Shown here: positions 51,232-60,992 of the stretch, piece after piece
Position numbering within the stretch: the first letter of the stretch is position 1
How the letters are laid out: each line of letters begins with the position of its first letter
Assembly (NCBI RefSeq): GCF_018129965.1
Contig: NZ_JAFCKW010000002.1
Coordinates: 558,001 to 622,000, forward strand
DNA: 64,000 nt
Direction of reading: 5' to 3'
Origin: Bradyrhizobium diazoefficiens
Lineage (GTDB): Bacteria > Pseudomonadota > Alphaproteobacteria > Rhizobiales > Xanthobacteraceae
Program-made: the position numbers and the translations under genes
The notes under the pieces: generated by a model
Database searches by the model: none
What the model saw: only the letters and a program-made list of their open reading frames with translations
What the model was told of the DNA's origin: nothing

Positions 51232-52745
51232 TGGTCGGAGTTCCGGTTGCTTGCGTTCCAGTTGATGGGCAGCGTGATGACGAAGGTGCTGCCCGCATTC
51301 AGTTCCGAAGACACCGACATGGTGCCGCCGAGGCGCCGCACAAGTGCACGCACATGCGCAAGCCCGATGCCCTGACCCGGTTTGTCCTGGGTTCCCGCGC
51401 GGCGGAACAAATCGAATATCCGTTGATGATCCTTCGGATCGATGCCGCGGCCATTATCGGTGATCTCGAAGATCGCGTATCCGAGCTTGGTGCGCCCCCG
51501 GATTCGGATGTCGCCGGGAACACCGCTCTTGAGATATTTGATCCCGTTGTCGATGAGATTGGAGAAGATCTGCTCCAGCGCAAGACGGTCGCTGACGATA
51601 TTCGGCAGCGGTTCGACGTGAATCTCGGCCTGCGCCTCGGAGGCCTGATGCGCCAGCGTCGCCACGATCGCCTCGATCAGCTCGCGCGTGTCGATCTGCA
51701 CCGGCACGAATTCCCGGCGACCCTCGCGGGTGAGATTGAGGATCGCCGAGATCAGGCGGTCCATCTTGGCGATCGAGGATTTAATGAAGCCGAGCGCTTC
51801 GGAGAAATCCGCCGAGAGCTGCTGGTCGGGACCCTCGAGCGCGATCTCGCCGGCCGCAGGCGGCGGCACGCCGGTCGCGGCCTGGGTGAGGCCGCCGATG
51901 CGCCGGAAGATGTCGCCGCTCAGTTCCTCGAGTTCGCTGGTGAAGCCCATGATGTTGACCAGAGGCGAACGCAGATCGTGGCTGACGATGTAGGCAAAGC
52001 GCTGGATCTCGTTGTTGGCCTCGCGAAGGTCGGCCGTTCGCTCGTCGACGGTGGCCTCGAGGTTGAGATTGGCATCGCGCAGGCGCGTCTCGGCGAGGTC
52101 GCGGGCCCGCGAGGACTGTCGGACCAGGAGGACCGATCCGAAGGCGAGGGCCAGAACCAGTCCCGAGCCGGCGATGGTGACCGAGGAGGCGAGCAGCTGG
52201 GTGCGATCGGCGGTCTCTGTCCGCTCCCTGAACAGGCGATCTTCCTCCGCCCGCATATCGCGGCCGACCTCGGCGATGGTTTCGACCGCTCCGGTGGATG
52301 TGCCGTTGCGCAGCGCAGTTACGGCGGTCGAGACATCGTTGTTGGTGACGCGGTCGATCCCGCGGGCGAATTCCGTCAGGCGCTGTTCAACGGCCTTGCG
52401 CAGCTTGGCCATGTTCTGGATCTGCACCGGGTTGTCGCGCGTGAGCCGGGAGAGCTGATCGAGGGCCGCCGGAACGCTGGCGGCCGCGATCTGGTATTCT
52501 TTCAGGAACTGGGGCCCGCCGGACAGCAAATAGGCCCGGGTCGCGCTTTCCGCGCGGCGAATTTCCAGCAGGAGAGTCGAGATCTGATTCTCGGCCTCGA
52601 CCGTGTGCAGAACCCAGGAATTGTCTTCCCGGGATTTGTTGACCAGCAGGATCGAGGCGACGCTGATCGCGACCAGTACGAAAAACCCCGCCGATAACAG
52701 CAAGGTCTGCAGCACCGTGCGCCGCCGCTGCGCTTCAGCGTTCAC
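51228..52745 (-). CDS. CHASE3-domain sensor histidine kinase
   Basis: 505 residues. Helix 1 (LLLSAGFFVLVAISVASILLV), periplasmic CHASE3 domain (ENQISTLLLEIRRAESATRAYLLSG), helix 2 (VTIAGSGLVLALAFGSVLLV), coiled coil, HisKA box AYIVSHDLRSPLVNIMGFTS, and ATPase motifs NLIDNGIKY, DNGRGIDP and GQGIGLAHV. A long HisKA insertion (about 40 residues, VPPPAAGEIALEGPDQQ) lies between its two helices. First gene of the operon. Confidence 0.93.
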   Translation of the reverse strand: MNAEAQRRRTVLQTLLLSAGFFVLVAISVASILLVNKSREDNSWVLHTVEAENQISTLLLEIRRAESATRAYLLSGGPQFLKEYQIAAASVPAALDQLSRLTRDNPVQIQNMAKLRKAVEQRLTEFARGIDRVTNNDVSTAVTALRNGTSTGAVETIAEVGRDMRAEEDRLFRERTETADRTQLLASSVTIAGSGLVLALAFGSVLLVRQSSRARDLAETRLRDANLNLEATVDERTADLREANNEIQRFAYIVSHDLRSPLVNIMGFTSELEELSGDIFRRIGGLTQAATGVPPPAAGEIALEGPDQQLSADFSEALGFIKSSIAKMDRLISAILNLTREGRREFVPVQIDTRELIEAIVATLAHQASEAQAEIHVEPLPNIVSDRLALEQIFSNLIDNGIKYLKSGVPGDIRIRGRTKLGYAIFEITDNGRGIDPKDHQRIFDLFRRAGTQDKPGQGIGLAHVRALVRRLGGTMSVSSELNAGSTFVITLPINWNASNRNSDQ

Positions 52746-52865
52746 GATGATTGGCCTTGTTGCGCTGAACGAAGAGAAAAAGAGCGACGTACAAAAGAGC
52801 CCCTTGGAACTGTCCCCAATGGTTCAGAACGCGTTCGGGACCGAAGGGTTCCAGGGACGGACTGG

Positions 52866-54224
52866 TTATTTTGCCGCCGGGTTCGTCTTTCCGGCGAGGT
52901 ACTGCTCCAGCCAGTGGATGTGGTAGTCGCCGTTGATGATGTCGTCTTCGCGGACGAGGTCGCGGAACAGCGGCAGCGTCGTCTCGATGCCGTCGACGAC
53001 CATCTCGTCCAGGGCTCTGCGCAGGCGCATCAGGCACTCGGCGCGGGTCTTGCCGTGCACGATCAGCTTGCCGACCAGCGAATCGTAATAGGGAGGGATG
53101 GTGTAGCCCTGATAGACCGCGGAATCGATCCGGACACCGAGACCGCCCGGCGGGTGGTATTGCGTGATGCGGCCCGGTGAGGGCCGGAAGGTCTGCGGGT
53201 TCTCGGCGTTGATGCGGCACTCGATCGCGTGGCCGATGATCTGGACCTCGCTCTGCCTGGCCGGCAGATCGCCGCCGGCTGCGATGCGGATCTGCTCCAG
53301 CACGAGGTCGATGTCGGTGATGCTCTCGGTCACCGGATGCTCGACCTGGATTCGGGTGTTCATCTCGATGAAGTAGAACTCGCCGTCCTCGAACAGGAAC
53401 TCGATGGTGCCGACGCCGAGATATTTCATCTCGCGCATCGCCTTGGCGCAGGTCTCGCCGATCTTGGCGCGCGCGGCGGCGGACAGGACGGGCGAGGGGC
53501 CTTCCTCCCAGACCTTCTGGTGGCGTCGCTGCAGCGAGCAGTCGCGCTCGCCGAGATGGATCGCGCCGCCGCGGCCGTCGCCGAGGATCTGGATTTCGAT
53601 GTGGCGCGGCTTCTGGAGATATTTTTCGAGATAGACGGAGGCATCGCCAAAGGCGGACTTGGCCTCGTTGGCCGCCGTCGACAACGCCATTTGAAGGTCT
53701 GCCTCGGTCTGCGCCACCTTCATGCCGCGGCCTCCGCCACCGGCTGCCGCCTTCACCAGCACGGGAAAGCCGATCTTCTGGGCGATCGCCATGGCATCGT
53801 CGTCCGGGCCGACCGCGCCGTCCGAGCCGGGCACCACGGGGATGCCGAGCTTCTTGGCGGTCTTCTTGGCCTCGATCTTGTCGCCCATCAGGCGGATATG
53901 CTCGGCCTTGGGGCCGATGAAATGCAGATTGTGCTCGTCGAGGATTTCGGCGAAGCGCGCGTTCTCGGAGAGAAAGCCGTAGCCGGGATGCACGGCATCC
54001 GCGCCGGTGATCTCGCAGGCCGCGAGCAGCGCGGGGATGTTGAGGTAGCTGTCCTTGGACGGCGGCGGTCCGATGCACACGCTCTCGTCGGAGAGGCGCA
54101 CATGCATGGCGTCCGCGTCGGCGGTCGAATGCACGGCGACGGTCGCGATCCCGAGCTCCTTGCAGGCGCGCAGGATGCGAAGGGCGATCTCGCCGCGGTT
54201 GGCTATGAGGATCTTGTCGAACAT
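52866..54224 (-). CDS. accC: Acetyl-CoA carboxylase, biotin carboxylase subunit
   Basis: ATP-dependent carboxylation of biotin on AccB, the first step of fatty acid synthesis. 452 residues. Landmarks: [22 protein letters not shown], the ATP-grasp glycine-rich loop [51 protein letters not shown] and RINAEN. It lies 76 bp after accB on the same strand, with a hairpin between. Standard length. Confidence 0.98.
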   Translation of the reverse strand: MFDKILIANRGEIALRILRACKELGIATVAVHSTADADAMHVRLSDESVCIGPPPSKDSYLNIPALLAACEITGADAVHPGYGFLSENARFAEILDEHNLHFIGPKAEHIRLMGDKIEAKKTAKKLGIPVVPGSDGAVGPDDDAMAIAQKIGFPVLVKAAAGGGGRGMKVAQTEADLQMALSTAANEAKSAFGDASVYLEKYLQKPRHIEIQILGDGRGGAIHLGERDCSLQRRHQKVWEEGPSPVLSAAARAKIGETCAKAMREMKYLGVGTIEFLFEDGEFYFIEMNTRIQVEHPVTESITDIDLVLEQIRIAAGGDLPARQSEVQIIGHAIECRINAENPQTFRPSPGRITQYHPPGGLGVRIDSAVYQGYTIPPYYDSLVGKLIVHGKTRAECLMRLRRALDEMVVDGIETTLPLFRDLVREDDIINGDYHIHWLEQYLAGKTNPAAK

Positions 54225-54258
54225 GTTGCCTCAGTGGGCGAATGGGGAAGAGCGAATG

Positions 54259-54293
54259 GCGAATGGCGAGGAGCAGGCCTGCTCGCCATTCGC
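54259..54293. promoter_or_regulatory. Hairpin between accB and accC
   Basis: GCGAATGGCGAG and CTCGCCATTCGC make a perfect 12-bp stem with an 11-base loop. Two more GCGAATGG copies lie just outside it. On the minus strand this is the 76-bp accB-accC spacer; it may set the ratio of the two proteins or stabilise a processed end. Confidence 0.6.
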
Positions 54294-54300
54294 CAATGCC

Positions 54301-54792
54301 TCACTCAATGATGACGAGCGGCTCGCCGAACTCGACCGGCTGGCCGTCTTCGACCAGGATCTGCGTCACCGTGCCGGCGCGCGGCGAGGGGATCTGGTTC
54401 ATGGTCTTCATGGCTTCGATGATGAGCAGCGTCTGACCGACCGAGACCTTGCTGCCGATCTCGATGAACGGCTTTGCGCCGGGCTCCGGCGACCAATAGG
54501 CGGTGCCGACCATCGGCGAGGTCACGGCGCCCGGATGCTTCGACAGGTCGGGCGCTGCTGCGGCCGCAGGTGCGGCGGCGGCAGCGACCGCGACGGGCGC
54601 AGCCTGCGCCATCGGCACCGGCATGGTGGCGGCGACGCTGATGTTGCGGGCAACGCGCAGGCGCAGGCCGGCGCGTTCGATCTCGATCTCGGTGAGGCTG
54701 GTCTCATCCAGCAGGAGGGCGAGTTCGCGAACGAGTGCGGAATCGTCGCTGGAAAACTTTGCGGCTGCTTTGTCGTCTGGCTGGCGCGCCAT
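54301..54792 (-). CDS. accB: Acetyl-CoA carboxylase biotin carboxyl carrier protein
   Basis: 163 residues. N-terminal helix region ([22 protein letters not shown]), Ala/Pro-rich linker (residues about 60-85), and the C-terminal biotinyl domain with [20 protein letters not shown], then [21 protein letters not shown]; the lysine in EAMK is the biotinylation site. The usual second M of AMKM is T here. Followed by accC; preceded by aroQ. Confidence 0.97.
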   Translation of the reverse strand: MARQPDDKAAAKFSSDDSALVRELALLLDETSLTEIEIERAGLRLRVARNISVAATMPVPMAQAAPVAVAAAAAPAAAAAPDLSKHPGAVTSPMVGTAYWSPEPGAKPFIEIGSKVSVGQTLLIIEAMKTMNQIPSPRAGTVTQILVEDGQPVEFGEPLVIIE

Positions 54793-54828
54793 GTTCTTGA
54801 TCCGAATGTTCTGGTGTGGGAGGGAGCG

Positions 54829-55296
54829 TCAGGCTTTGGGCTTGATGCCGAGCTTGGCGGCAAGGCCCTGGATGGCGAGGCGGTAACCCTCGATGCCGAA
54901 ACCGCAGAGCGAGGCGAAGGCCGCGCGCGCGGTGTAGGAGTGATGACGGAAACTCTCGCGGGCGTGGATATTGGTCACGTGCACTTCGACGGTCGGGATC
55001 TGTACCGCGAGCAGCGCGTCGTGCAGCGCGATCGAGGTGTGCGAATAGCCGCCGGCATTGATGACGATTCCCTTCATCCGGCGGGCATGTGCCTCGTGGA
55101 TGAAGTCGATCAGCTCGCCTTCGCGGTTGGATTGCCGGCAGTCGGCCTTGAGACCGAAGGACGTTGCCGTCTCTCGGCACAGCGCCTCGACATCGGCCAG
55201 CGTCGCATGGCCGTACTTCTCGGGCTCGCGCGTCCCCAACATGTTGAGGTTCGGCCCGTTGAGGACGAGGATCGTATCGGTTGCAGGTTCGGCCAT
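54829..55296 (-). CDS. aroQ: 3-dehydroquinate dehydratase, type II
   Basis: Third step of the shikimate pathway. 155 residues. Landmarks: [19 protein letters not shown] (with the catalytic tyrosine after TLxD in the same region), [28 protein letters not shown] (catalytic asparagine and histidine), and [19 protein letters not shown]. Located just upstream of accB on the same strand, an arrangement common in alphaproteobacteria. Confidence 0.97.
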   Translation of the reverse strand: MAEPATDTILVLNGPNLNMLGTREPEKYGHATLADVEALCRETATSFGLKADCRQSNREGELIDFIHEAHARRMKGIVINAGGYSHTSIALHDALLAVQIPTVEVHVTNIHARESFRHHSYTARAAFASLCGFGIEGYRLAIQGLAAKLGIKPKA

Positions 55297-55498
55297 TCCA
55301 ATCCCGGCGGAGGTGCGTCGGCGTGGCCGGGGTTATAGGTAACAAAGCGCCGAAGGGGAAGCCTGAAGGGCCTTTCCGGGTCCTTGAAGCAGCTCATGCG
55401 GGGTGCAAAAATCTGTGTGCAAGCTACGGAAATCGCTTGTTAACCAGTCTAAAGCATGGCTTCCGGAGCGGAACCGGGGAGCGTGCCCTGACATGCCG

Positions 55499-55535
55499 AA
55501 AGCCCCCGCCGATCTCTCGGCGGGGGCCCTTCGGG
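55499..55535. terminator. Terminator after the DUF1236 gene
   Basis: GCCCCCGCCG pairs with CGGCGGGGGC across ATCTCT. On the minus strand it follows the gene stop by about 22 bp. Confidence 0.85.
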
Positions 55536-55556
55536 ATGGTCGATCAACGAAGGGAC

Positions 55557-56369
55557 TTAGCCCTCGATGATGTAAACGATTTCGCGCGTCTGCGGACGGA
55601 CGATGATGTACTGGCCGCGGACGTAGATCACGTCATAGCCGCGCCATTCCGGATAGATTTCGACGATCCGGGGCGGAAGCGGGTGGAAGCGAACCGACGC
55701 CGGGATGGCGGCGCCGACCGAGATGTTGAAGTTGACGTTGGTGGTCTCTTCGATCTTGGTCGACTTGATCGCGCTGGTGATTTCCGTCCGCTTTTCGGCG
55801 GGAGGTGCAGCGGCGGTCGCGGGGGCAGTGCCAGTCGTGGTCTGCGACTTGGCGTCGCCAGTCTTGGTGTCGGCAGCAGCCTTGCTGTCCGTGCCCTTGG
55901 TCTGAGCGTTCATGTTGCCGCTCTTGGTGTCGGTCTCAGTGCTCTTCGACTTGTCCATCTGGGACTTGTCCATCGTGCTCTTCGACTTGTCCTGAGCATC
56001 CTGGGCGTGCTCGCCCTTCGCCGCGCCGGCCTTCTCCTCTGCCGCGTTCTTGTTCATCGCGCCGGACTTCTCCATCCCGCCCGACTTTTCCATGGCGCCG
56101 GATTTCTCCATCGCGCCGGACGACCTCTCCTCGGCAGCTGCGCCGGGCTTCATGGCGCCGCCGGTCTGGCCGACGGTGCCCATCTGGGGAGCGACTTCCT
56201 TGCCCATGGAACCACGCTCGGCCGCACCGCCCGAGGGCTGCGATTGCTGCATCGGCTGGGCGCCCGCACCGCCACCGCTGTCGCGGTTCATGGTGCCTTG
56301 TGCGTTGGCGAGACCAGTGCCGGCGATGAGAGCGATCGCGGCAACTGAGATCATAAAGCGGTTAGACAT
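55557..56369 (-). CDS. Exported DUF1236 domain protein with low-complexity centre
   Basis: 270 residues. Signal MSNRFMISVAAIALIAGTGLANA. The centre is a hydrophilic low-complexity region of Met/Lys/Ser/Gly repeats (SGAMEKSGAMEKSGGMEKSG and KSTMDKSQMDKSKST). The C-terminal DUF1236 domain: VNFNISVGAAIPASVRFHPLPPRIVEIYPEWRGYDVIYV and RGQYIIVRPQTREIVYII. This domain is frequent in Bradyrhizobium periplasmic proteins; role unknown. AGGAGA precedes the ATG at 56369. Confidence 0.87.
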   Translation of the reverse strand: MSNRFMISVAAIALIAGTGLANAQGTMNRDSGGGAGAQPMQQSQPSGGAAERGSMGKEVAPQMGTVGQTGGAMKPGAAAEERSSGAMEKSGAMEKSGGMEKSGAMNKNAAEEKAGAAKGEHAQDAQDKSKSTMDKSQMDKSKSTETDTKSGNMNAQTKGTDSKAAADTKTGDAKSQTTTGTAPATAAAPPAEKRTEITSAIKSTKIEETTNVNFNISVGAAIPASVRFHPLPPRIVEIYPEWRGYDVIYVRGQYIIVRPQTREIVYIIEG

Positions 56370-56534
56370 AAAATTTCTCCTCACGTGTTAACAGCGTCAT
56401 TGCCCGCGCCAACAACGAAGGGGGGTATCACTTGTTCCGGAACATCTACGGTTTGGCGGCATTTGTTTGTTGAACGCCAGATGAATGCCCGTGTGGATTT
56501 CCGACACGATTGCTTCGATCAGCAGCGCAAAATG

Positions 56535-56564
56535 AAAAGGCCAGCTTCTCAGCCGGCCTTCTTC
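56535..56564. terminator. Bidirectional terminator hairpin
   Basis: AAAAGGCCAGC and GCCGGCCTT form a short stem with one mismatch across TTCTCA. It lies 55 bp past the DsbA-like stop on the minus strand. Confidence 0.65.
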
Positions 56565-56619
56565 GTGCGTGACATCGATATGTGGGATTAGCAACTCGCC
56601 TTGTTAGGCGGTCGCCGTT

Positions 56620-57387
56620 TTAGCAGGTCGCCTTGCCGCAGCGGGCGACGCCGATTTTCTCCCTCAGGCCCTCGAGGCCGACGGCGCCGACGACGATCTG
56701 CTTGCCGATCACGTAGCTCGGCGTGCCGTTCATGCCCATCGCTTCGGCGAGCTTGAAATTCTCCTCGATGGTGGCGCGCACCTCGGGGCTGGCGAGGTCC
56801 TTCTCGATCTTCGCAGTATCGAGGCCGGCTTCCTTGGCGGCCTGGAGCGCGCGCGCCTTGTCGGCCGCACCGCGGCCGCCGAGCAGCTTCTGGTGGAAGT
56901 CGAGATACTTCTTGCCGGTGGGATCCTGCATGCGGACGGCGACCGCGACCTGCGCCGCTTCCACCGAGCCCTGGCTCAGCACCGGAAACTCCTTGAGCAC
57001 GACCTTCAGCTTCGGATCGGTCTTCATGAGGTCGAGCATGTCGCCCATCGCGCGCTTGCAGTAGCCGCAATTGTAGTCGAAGAACTCGACGAAGGTGACG
57101 TCGCCGTCCTTGTTGCCGAGCACGACCTGGCGCGGCGAGTTGAAGATCGCGTCGGAATTCTGCGCGATGCTGGCCTCGTGCTTCTGCGTCTCGGCCGCGG
57201 CCTGGCGCTTGGTGAGCTCGGCCATCGCCTCCTCGAGCACTTCCGGATGGGTGACGAGGTAGTTCTTGACGATCGCCTCGATGTCGGTGCGCTGGGTGTC
57301 GGAGAAGCTGTCGGCCGAGGCGGGAACGGTCGCGCCGAACATGGCGAGCGCAATCAGCGCGGGAGCAAGCAGGCGCAGCGAAGGCAT
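56620..57387 (-). CDS. DsbA family thiol-disulfide protein
   Basis: 255 residues, periplasmic. Signal MPSLRLLAPALIALAMFGATV, then a helical N-terminal extension (DSFSDTQRTDIEAIVKNYLV) and the thioredoxin-DsbA fold: VTFVEFFDYNCGYCKRAM with the CGYC active site, and cis-proline near NGTPSYVIG. The layout is that of Com1/ScsC-type proteins, which may isomerise or oxidise envelope proteins. It lies just downstream of the M48 protease gene, on the same strand. Confidence 0.9.
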   Translation of the reverse strand: MPSLRLLAPALIALAMFGATVPASADSFSDTQRTDIEAIVKNYLVTHPEVLEEAMAELTKRQAAAETQKHEASIAQNSDAIFNSPRQVVLGNKDGDVTFVEFFDYNCGYCKRAMGDMLDLMKTDPKLKVVLKEFPVLSQGSVEAAQVAVAVRMQDPTGKKYLDFHQKLLGGRGAADKARALQAAKEAGLDTAKIEKDLASPEVRATIEENFKLAEAMGMNGTPSYVIGKQIVVGAVGLEGLREKIGVARCGKATC

Positions 57388-57483
57388 AGGCAAATCCTCT
57401 TATCCAAAGCAGGTTTCGGAAAACGTCCTGGCGGGCTTAAGCTCAGGGCGTGACGTCGTAGTGTCAGGCGTCGTCTGGTCGCG

Positions 57484-58890
57484 TTAGTCACGGGGCGGCT
57501 TTGCAGCCACGATATCGTCGGCCTTGACCCAACCGGGGGTGCCGACGGCGAAACGGGTCTTTGCGCGCGTGGCGAGCTCGCGGGCAGTCTTGTTGTCGCC
57601 GCGCAGGTAAGCGGCTTGCGCCGACGCCAGATCGGCCTCGGCATAGTCGCCCTTCCGGCCATAGGCCATCGCCAGCTGGGTGTAGCCGAGCACCGCCTCG
57701 GGTTCCCGCGCGACCGCGGCGCGGAGAATCCGGACGGCGTCGTCCGTGTAAGCTTTATTATCGGCTCCAACCAGCGCCTGCCCAAGTAACATCTCGATGA
57801 GGGGGGCGTTGTTGGAAAGTTGCACCGCCTTGCGCAGGGGGGCGATGGCCTCGGCCGGCTTGCCGCTCTCCAGCAGGGCCTGGCCGCGCACTTCATAAAA
57901 GTACGGGTTATTGGGCTGGACCTGGATCAGCGCGTCGATCTGGGCGAGCGCACTGCGCAGATCGCCGTGCAGATAGGTGCTGATGGCGCGGGCATAGCGC
58001 GCCGGCATGCTGTCGTTGGTCTGCGGATAGCGGCGATAGACCGTCTCCGGCCGTTCCATGAAGGCCGAAATCTTGGCGCGCACCATGTCGTGGCGAAGCT
58101 GCAGCGCCGGATCGTCTTTCTTGTCCCAATAGGGGCTGGAACTGGCGAACTCCTGCAGCGCGGCGACGCGCTCGGCGGGCATCGGGTGCGACTGCAGATA
58201 GGGATCGGCGCCGCGTGCGGCGAACAGGCTCTCGCTGGTGAAGCGCTTGAAGGTCTCGTACATGCCCTTCGGCGACTGCTGGGTCGCGGTCAGGAATTTG
58301 ACGCCGGCGCGGTCGGCGTTCTCCTCCTGCTGGCGCTGGTAGGACAGCAGCGACCGGCGGATCATCTCCTGAGGTCCGGCGATCGCGGCGGCGCCGGCAT
58401 TGGCGAGCCCGTTGTTGCCGGCGCTGCTACTGCGCGTGGTGCCCGCGACAATCGCACCGGCGCCGAGCAGCATGGCGATGATCATCTGGGTCTGGGCGTT
58501 GGCAAGCTGCTCGCGCAGCTTGGACAGATGCCCGCCGGCCAGATGCCCGGTCTCATGCGCGAGCACGCCGATGATCTGGTTCGGTGTTTCCGACTGGAGG
58601 ATCGCGCCGTAATTGACGAAGATCCGGCGGCCATCGGCCACGAATGCGTTGAACGACGCTTCGTTGATGATCACCATCTGGATGTTCTGCTTTTCCAGAC
58701 CGGCGACCCGCAGGATCGGGCGGGTATATTCGCGCAGAAGCTGTTCGGTCTCGGTGTCGCGCAGGATCGGCGGGCCCTTGCCCTGTGCCTGCGCCTGTGC
58801 CGCCGGCATCGGCAACAGCGCGATCGCCACCGCAGTGACGAGGGCGGTGAGGGCGGTGACCTTCTTGCGCAAAGCGATCTGGAGCAACAT
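57484..58890 (-). CDS. M48 family metalloprotease with TPR (BepA-like)
   Basis: 468 residues. Signal VTALTALVTAVAIALLPMPAAQAQ. The M48 protease domain has IIGVLAHETGHLAGGHLSKL (zinc HETGH) and LSYQRQQEENADRAGVKFL (third ligand glutamate in EENAD). The C-terminal third has TPR units: ISTYLHGDLRSALAQIDALIQVQPNNPYFYE, then PAEAIAPLRKAVQLSNNAP. BepA (YfgC) in E. coli degrades misassembled LptD and BamA. Role by homology. It lies 97 bp upstream of the DsbA-like gene, consistent with envelope quality control. Confidence 0.9.
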   Translation of the reverse strand: MLLQIALRKKVTALTALVTAVAIALLPMPAAQAQAQGKGPPILRDTETEQLLREYTRPILRVAGLEKQNIQMVIINEASFNAFVADGRRIFVNYGAILQSETPNQIIGVLAHETGHLAGGHLSKLREQLANAQTQMIIAMLLGAGAIVAGTTRSSSAGNNGLANAGAAAIAGPQEMIRRSLLSYQRQQEENADRAGVKFLTATQQSPKGMYETFKRFTSESLFAARGADPYLQSHPMPAERVAALQEFASSSPYWDKKDDPALQLRHDMVRAKISAFMERPETVYRRYPQTNDSMPARYARAISTYLHGDLRSALAQIDALIQVQPNNPYFYEVRGQALLESGKPAEAIAPLRKAVQLSNNAPLIEMLLGQALVGADNKAYTDDAVRILRAAVAREPEAVLGYTQLAMAYGRKGDYAEADLASAQAAYLRGDNKTARELATRAKTRFAVGTPGWVKADDIVAAKPPRD

Positions 58891-59081
58891 CAGGCGGTCT
58901 GGGTCAAACGGTCTTGAAAAGCGGTTTCGTGATGGGTTTGGCGATTGGCGGCGGACCGGATACGCGATATGCCCTTATGAGAGATATCCCTTATGAGCCG
59001 TACAATGCGGCCAGTCTGGGGCGCAAGCGCCCCGTTTCCCGGACCGGACCGAGCGGTTCGCCAGCGGAATAGCAGAATTCG

Positions 59082-60269
59082 ATGCACGATGCGACATTGA
59101 GGACCAGGTTGGGGCCGTGGCTTGAGCCCTCCCGCCGCAGCGACGTTCCCCCGTTCATGGTGATGGACGTGATGGCCGCGGCGGCGCGAATCGAGGCGGC
59201 CGGCGGCCATGTCATCCATATGGAAGTGGGCCAGCCTGCAACCGGCGCCCCGAAGACCGCGATTGCGGCGGCCCATGCGGCGCTCGAGGCGGGGCGGATC
59301 GACTATACTTCGGCGCTCGGCATCCCCAGCCTGCGCGCGCGCATCGCGCGGCATTATCGCGATGCCTATGGCTGTGACGTCAGCCCCGAGCGGATCGTGG
59401 TGACGACGGGATCCTCGGGCGGTTTCATCCTCGCCTTCCTGTCGATGTTCGAGCCCGGCGATCGCGTCGCCGTGACGGTGCCGGGCTATCCGCCGTACCG
59501 GCATATTCTGACGGCGCTCGGCTGCGAGCCGGTGCTGATCGAGACCAGCAACGACACGCGTCACGCGCTGACCGGCGAGGCCCTGCTAGCCGCCCATCGC
59601 AAGGCCCCGCTGAAGGGCGTGCTGGTCGGAAGTCCGGCCAATCCGACGGGGACGATGATGTCGCGCGAGGCGCTCGCAGGCTTGATCGCGGCGTCTGAGG
59701 ACGCCGGCATTCGCTTCATCTCTGACGAAATCTATCACGGGCTCGACTACGCCTTTCCTGCGGTGACGGCGGCCTCGCTGTCCGAGCACGCACTCGTGAT
59801 CAACTCGTTCTCGAAGTATTTCTGCATGACGGGCTGGCGCGTCGGCTGGATGGTCGTGCCTGAGGTGCTGGTGCGGCCGATCGAGCGGCTGCAGCAGAAC
59901 CTGTCGATCTCGGTTCCGTCTCTGTCGCAGATCGCGGCCGAAGCTGCCTTCGACGGTGCGGCCGAGATGGAGGTGATCAAGCACGGCTATCAGGAAAACC
60001 GCCGGATTCTGATCGAGGGACTGCCCAAAGCAGGCCTCAGCAAGTTTTTGCCGGCCGATGGCGCCTTCTATCTCTATGCGGACGTGTCGGACTTCACCTC
60101 CGACAGTTTCGAATTCGCCAAGCAGATGCTGGAGCAGGCCCATGTCGCGGCCACGCCAGGCCTCGATTTCGACCCCATCCATGGCCGTTCGTTCATACGA
60201 TTGTCCTATGCGCGATCGGCTGAAGAGATGCGGGAGGCATTTGACCGGATCGCTCACTGGCTTAAATAG
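59082..60269 (+). CDS. Pyridoxal phosphate-dependent aminotransferase (class I/II)
   Basis: 395 residues, AAT-I fold. Landmarks: VIHMEVGQPATGAPKTAI, YTSALGIPSLRARIARHY, TTGSSGGFILAFLSMFEPGDRVAV, GSPANPTGTMMSRE, ISDEIYHGLDY and the PLP lysine in VINSFSKYFCMTGWRVGW. Substrate not fixed; aspartate, aromatic and N-succinyl-diaminopimelate aminotransferases share this layout. Divergent from the M48 gene and followed 32 bp later by bioY. Confidence 0.92.
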   Translation: MHDATLRTRLGPWLEPSRRSDVPPFMVMDVMAAAARIEAAGGHVIHMEVGQPATGAPKTAIAAAHAALEAGRIDYTSALGIPSLRARIARHYRDAYGCDVSPERIVVTTGSSGGFILAFLSMFEPGDRVAVTVPGYPPYRHILTALGCEPVLIETSNDTRHALTGEALLAAHRKAPLKGVLVGSPANPTGTMMSREALAGLIAASEDAGIRFISDEIYHGLDYAFPAVTAASLSEHALVINSFSKYFCMTGWRVGWMVVPEVLVRPIERLQQNLSISVPSLSQIAAEAAFDGAAEMEVIKHGYQENRRILIEGLPKAGLSKFLPADGAFYLYADVSDFTSDSFEFAKQMLEQAHVAATPGLDFDPIHGRSFIRLSYARSAEEMREAFDRIAHWLK

Positions 60270-60301
60270 CCGCCAGCTTCGACAGCCTTCTGGAGTGCAA
60301 C

Positions 60302-60907
60302 TTGTCTGATCGTCCTGTCCCGACCGCCACCCATGCCTCTCTCGCCGCACTGATGTGGCCGACCCGTCCGGGCGAAACCGTCGGCGCCTTGCGCGCCGTG
60401 GTGCTGGTCGCACTCGGCACGGCGTTGATGACGCTGTCGGCCAAGGTCAACCTGCCGCTGCCTTACGTGCCCATGACCTTACAGACGCTGGTCGTGCTGA
60501 TGATCGGCTCCGCCTATGGCTGGCGCCTCGGCAGCGCAACCATGATCTCCTACCTCGCCGAAGGCGCGATGGGACTGCCGGTGTTCGCCGGACCCGTCGG
60601 CGGGATTGCGCCGCTGGTCGGCCCGACCGCCGGCTACCTGTTCGGCTTCGTTGGCGCCGCCTTCGTCACCGGCTGGCTCGCCGAGCGTGGCTGGGATCGC
60701 AGTGTGTTGCGGCTGTTCGCAGCGATGGCCGTCGGTCACGTCGCCATTCTCGCGGCGGGCTTCGGGTGGCTGGCATTTGGTCTCGGTCTTGGTGCGGCCA
60801 AAGCCTGGCAGGTCGGCATCATGCCGTTCATTGCGGCCTCGCTGATCAAGAACGCGCTTGGCGCAACGCTGATTCCGGCCGCGCGCCGTTTCGTCGATCG
60901 CCTGTAA
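60302..60907 (+). CDS. bioY: Biotin transporter BioY
   Basis: S-component of an ECF-type biotin uptake system. 201 residues with six membrane helices. Landmarks: LPYVPMTLQTLVVLMIGSAYGWRLGSATMISYLAEGAMGLPVFAG and GPTAGYLFGFVGAAFVTGWLAERGWD, the BioY consensus. No bioM or bioN is in the window; solitary BioY is known to work in Rhizobiales. TTG at 60302 has TGGAG six bases upstream. Confidence 0.96.
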   Translation: MSDRPVPTATHASLAALMWPTRPGETVGALRAVVLVALGTALMTLSAKVNLPLPYVPMTLQTLVVLMIGSAYGWRLGSATMISYLAEGAMGLPVFAGPVGGIAPLVGPTAGYLFGFVGAAFVTGWLAERGWDRSVLRLFAAMAVGHVAILAAGFGWLAFGLGLGAAKAWQVGIMPFIAASLIKNALGATLIPAARRFVDRL

Positions 60908-60992
60908 GACGGCCGATTCCGACCAGTTCCAATTGACAGGGCCGGCCAAGTTGATCTTGGTTGGCCTCTGATTTTGAGGGGGGAGTGAGACG

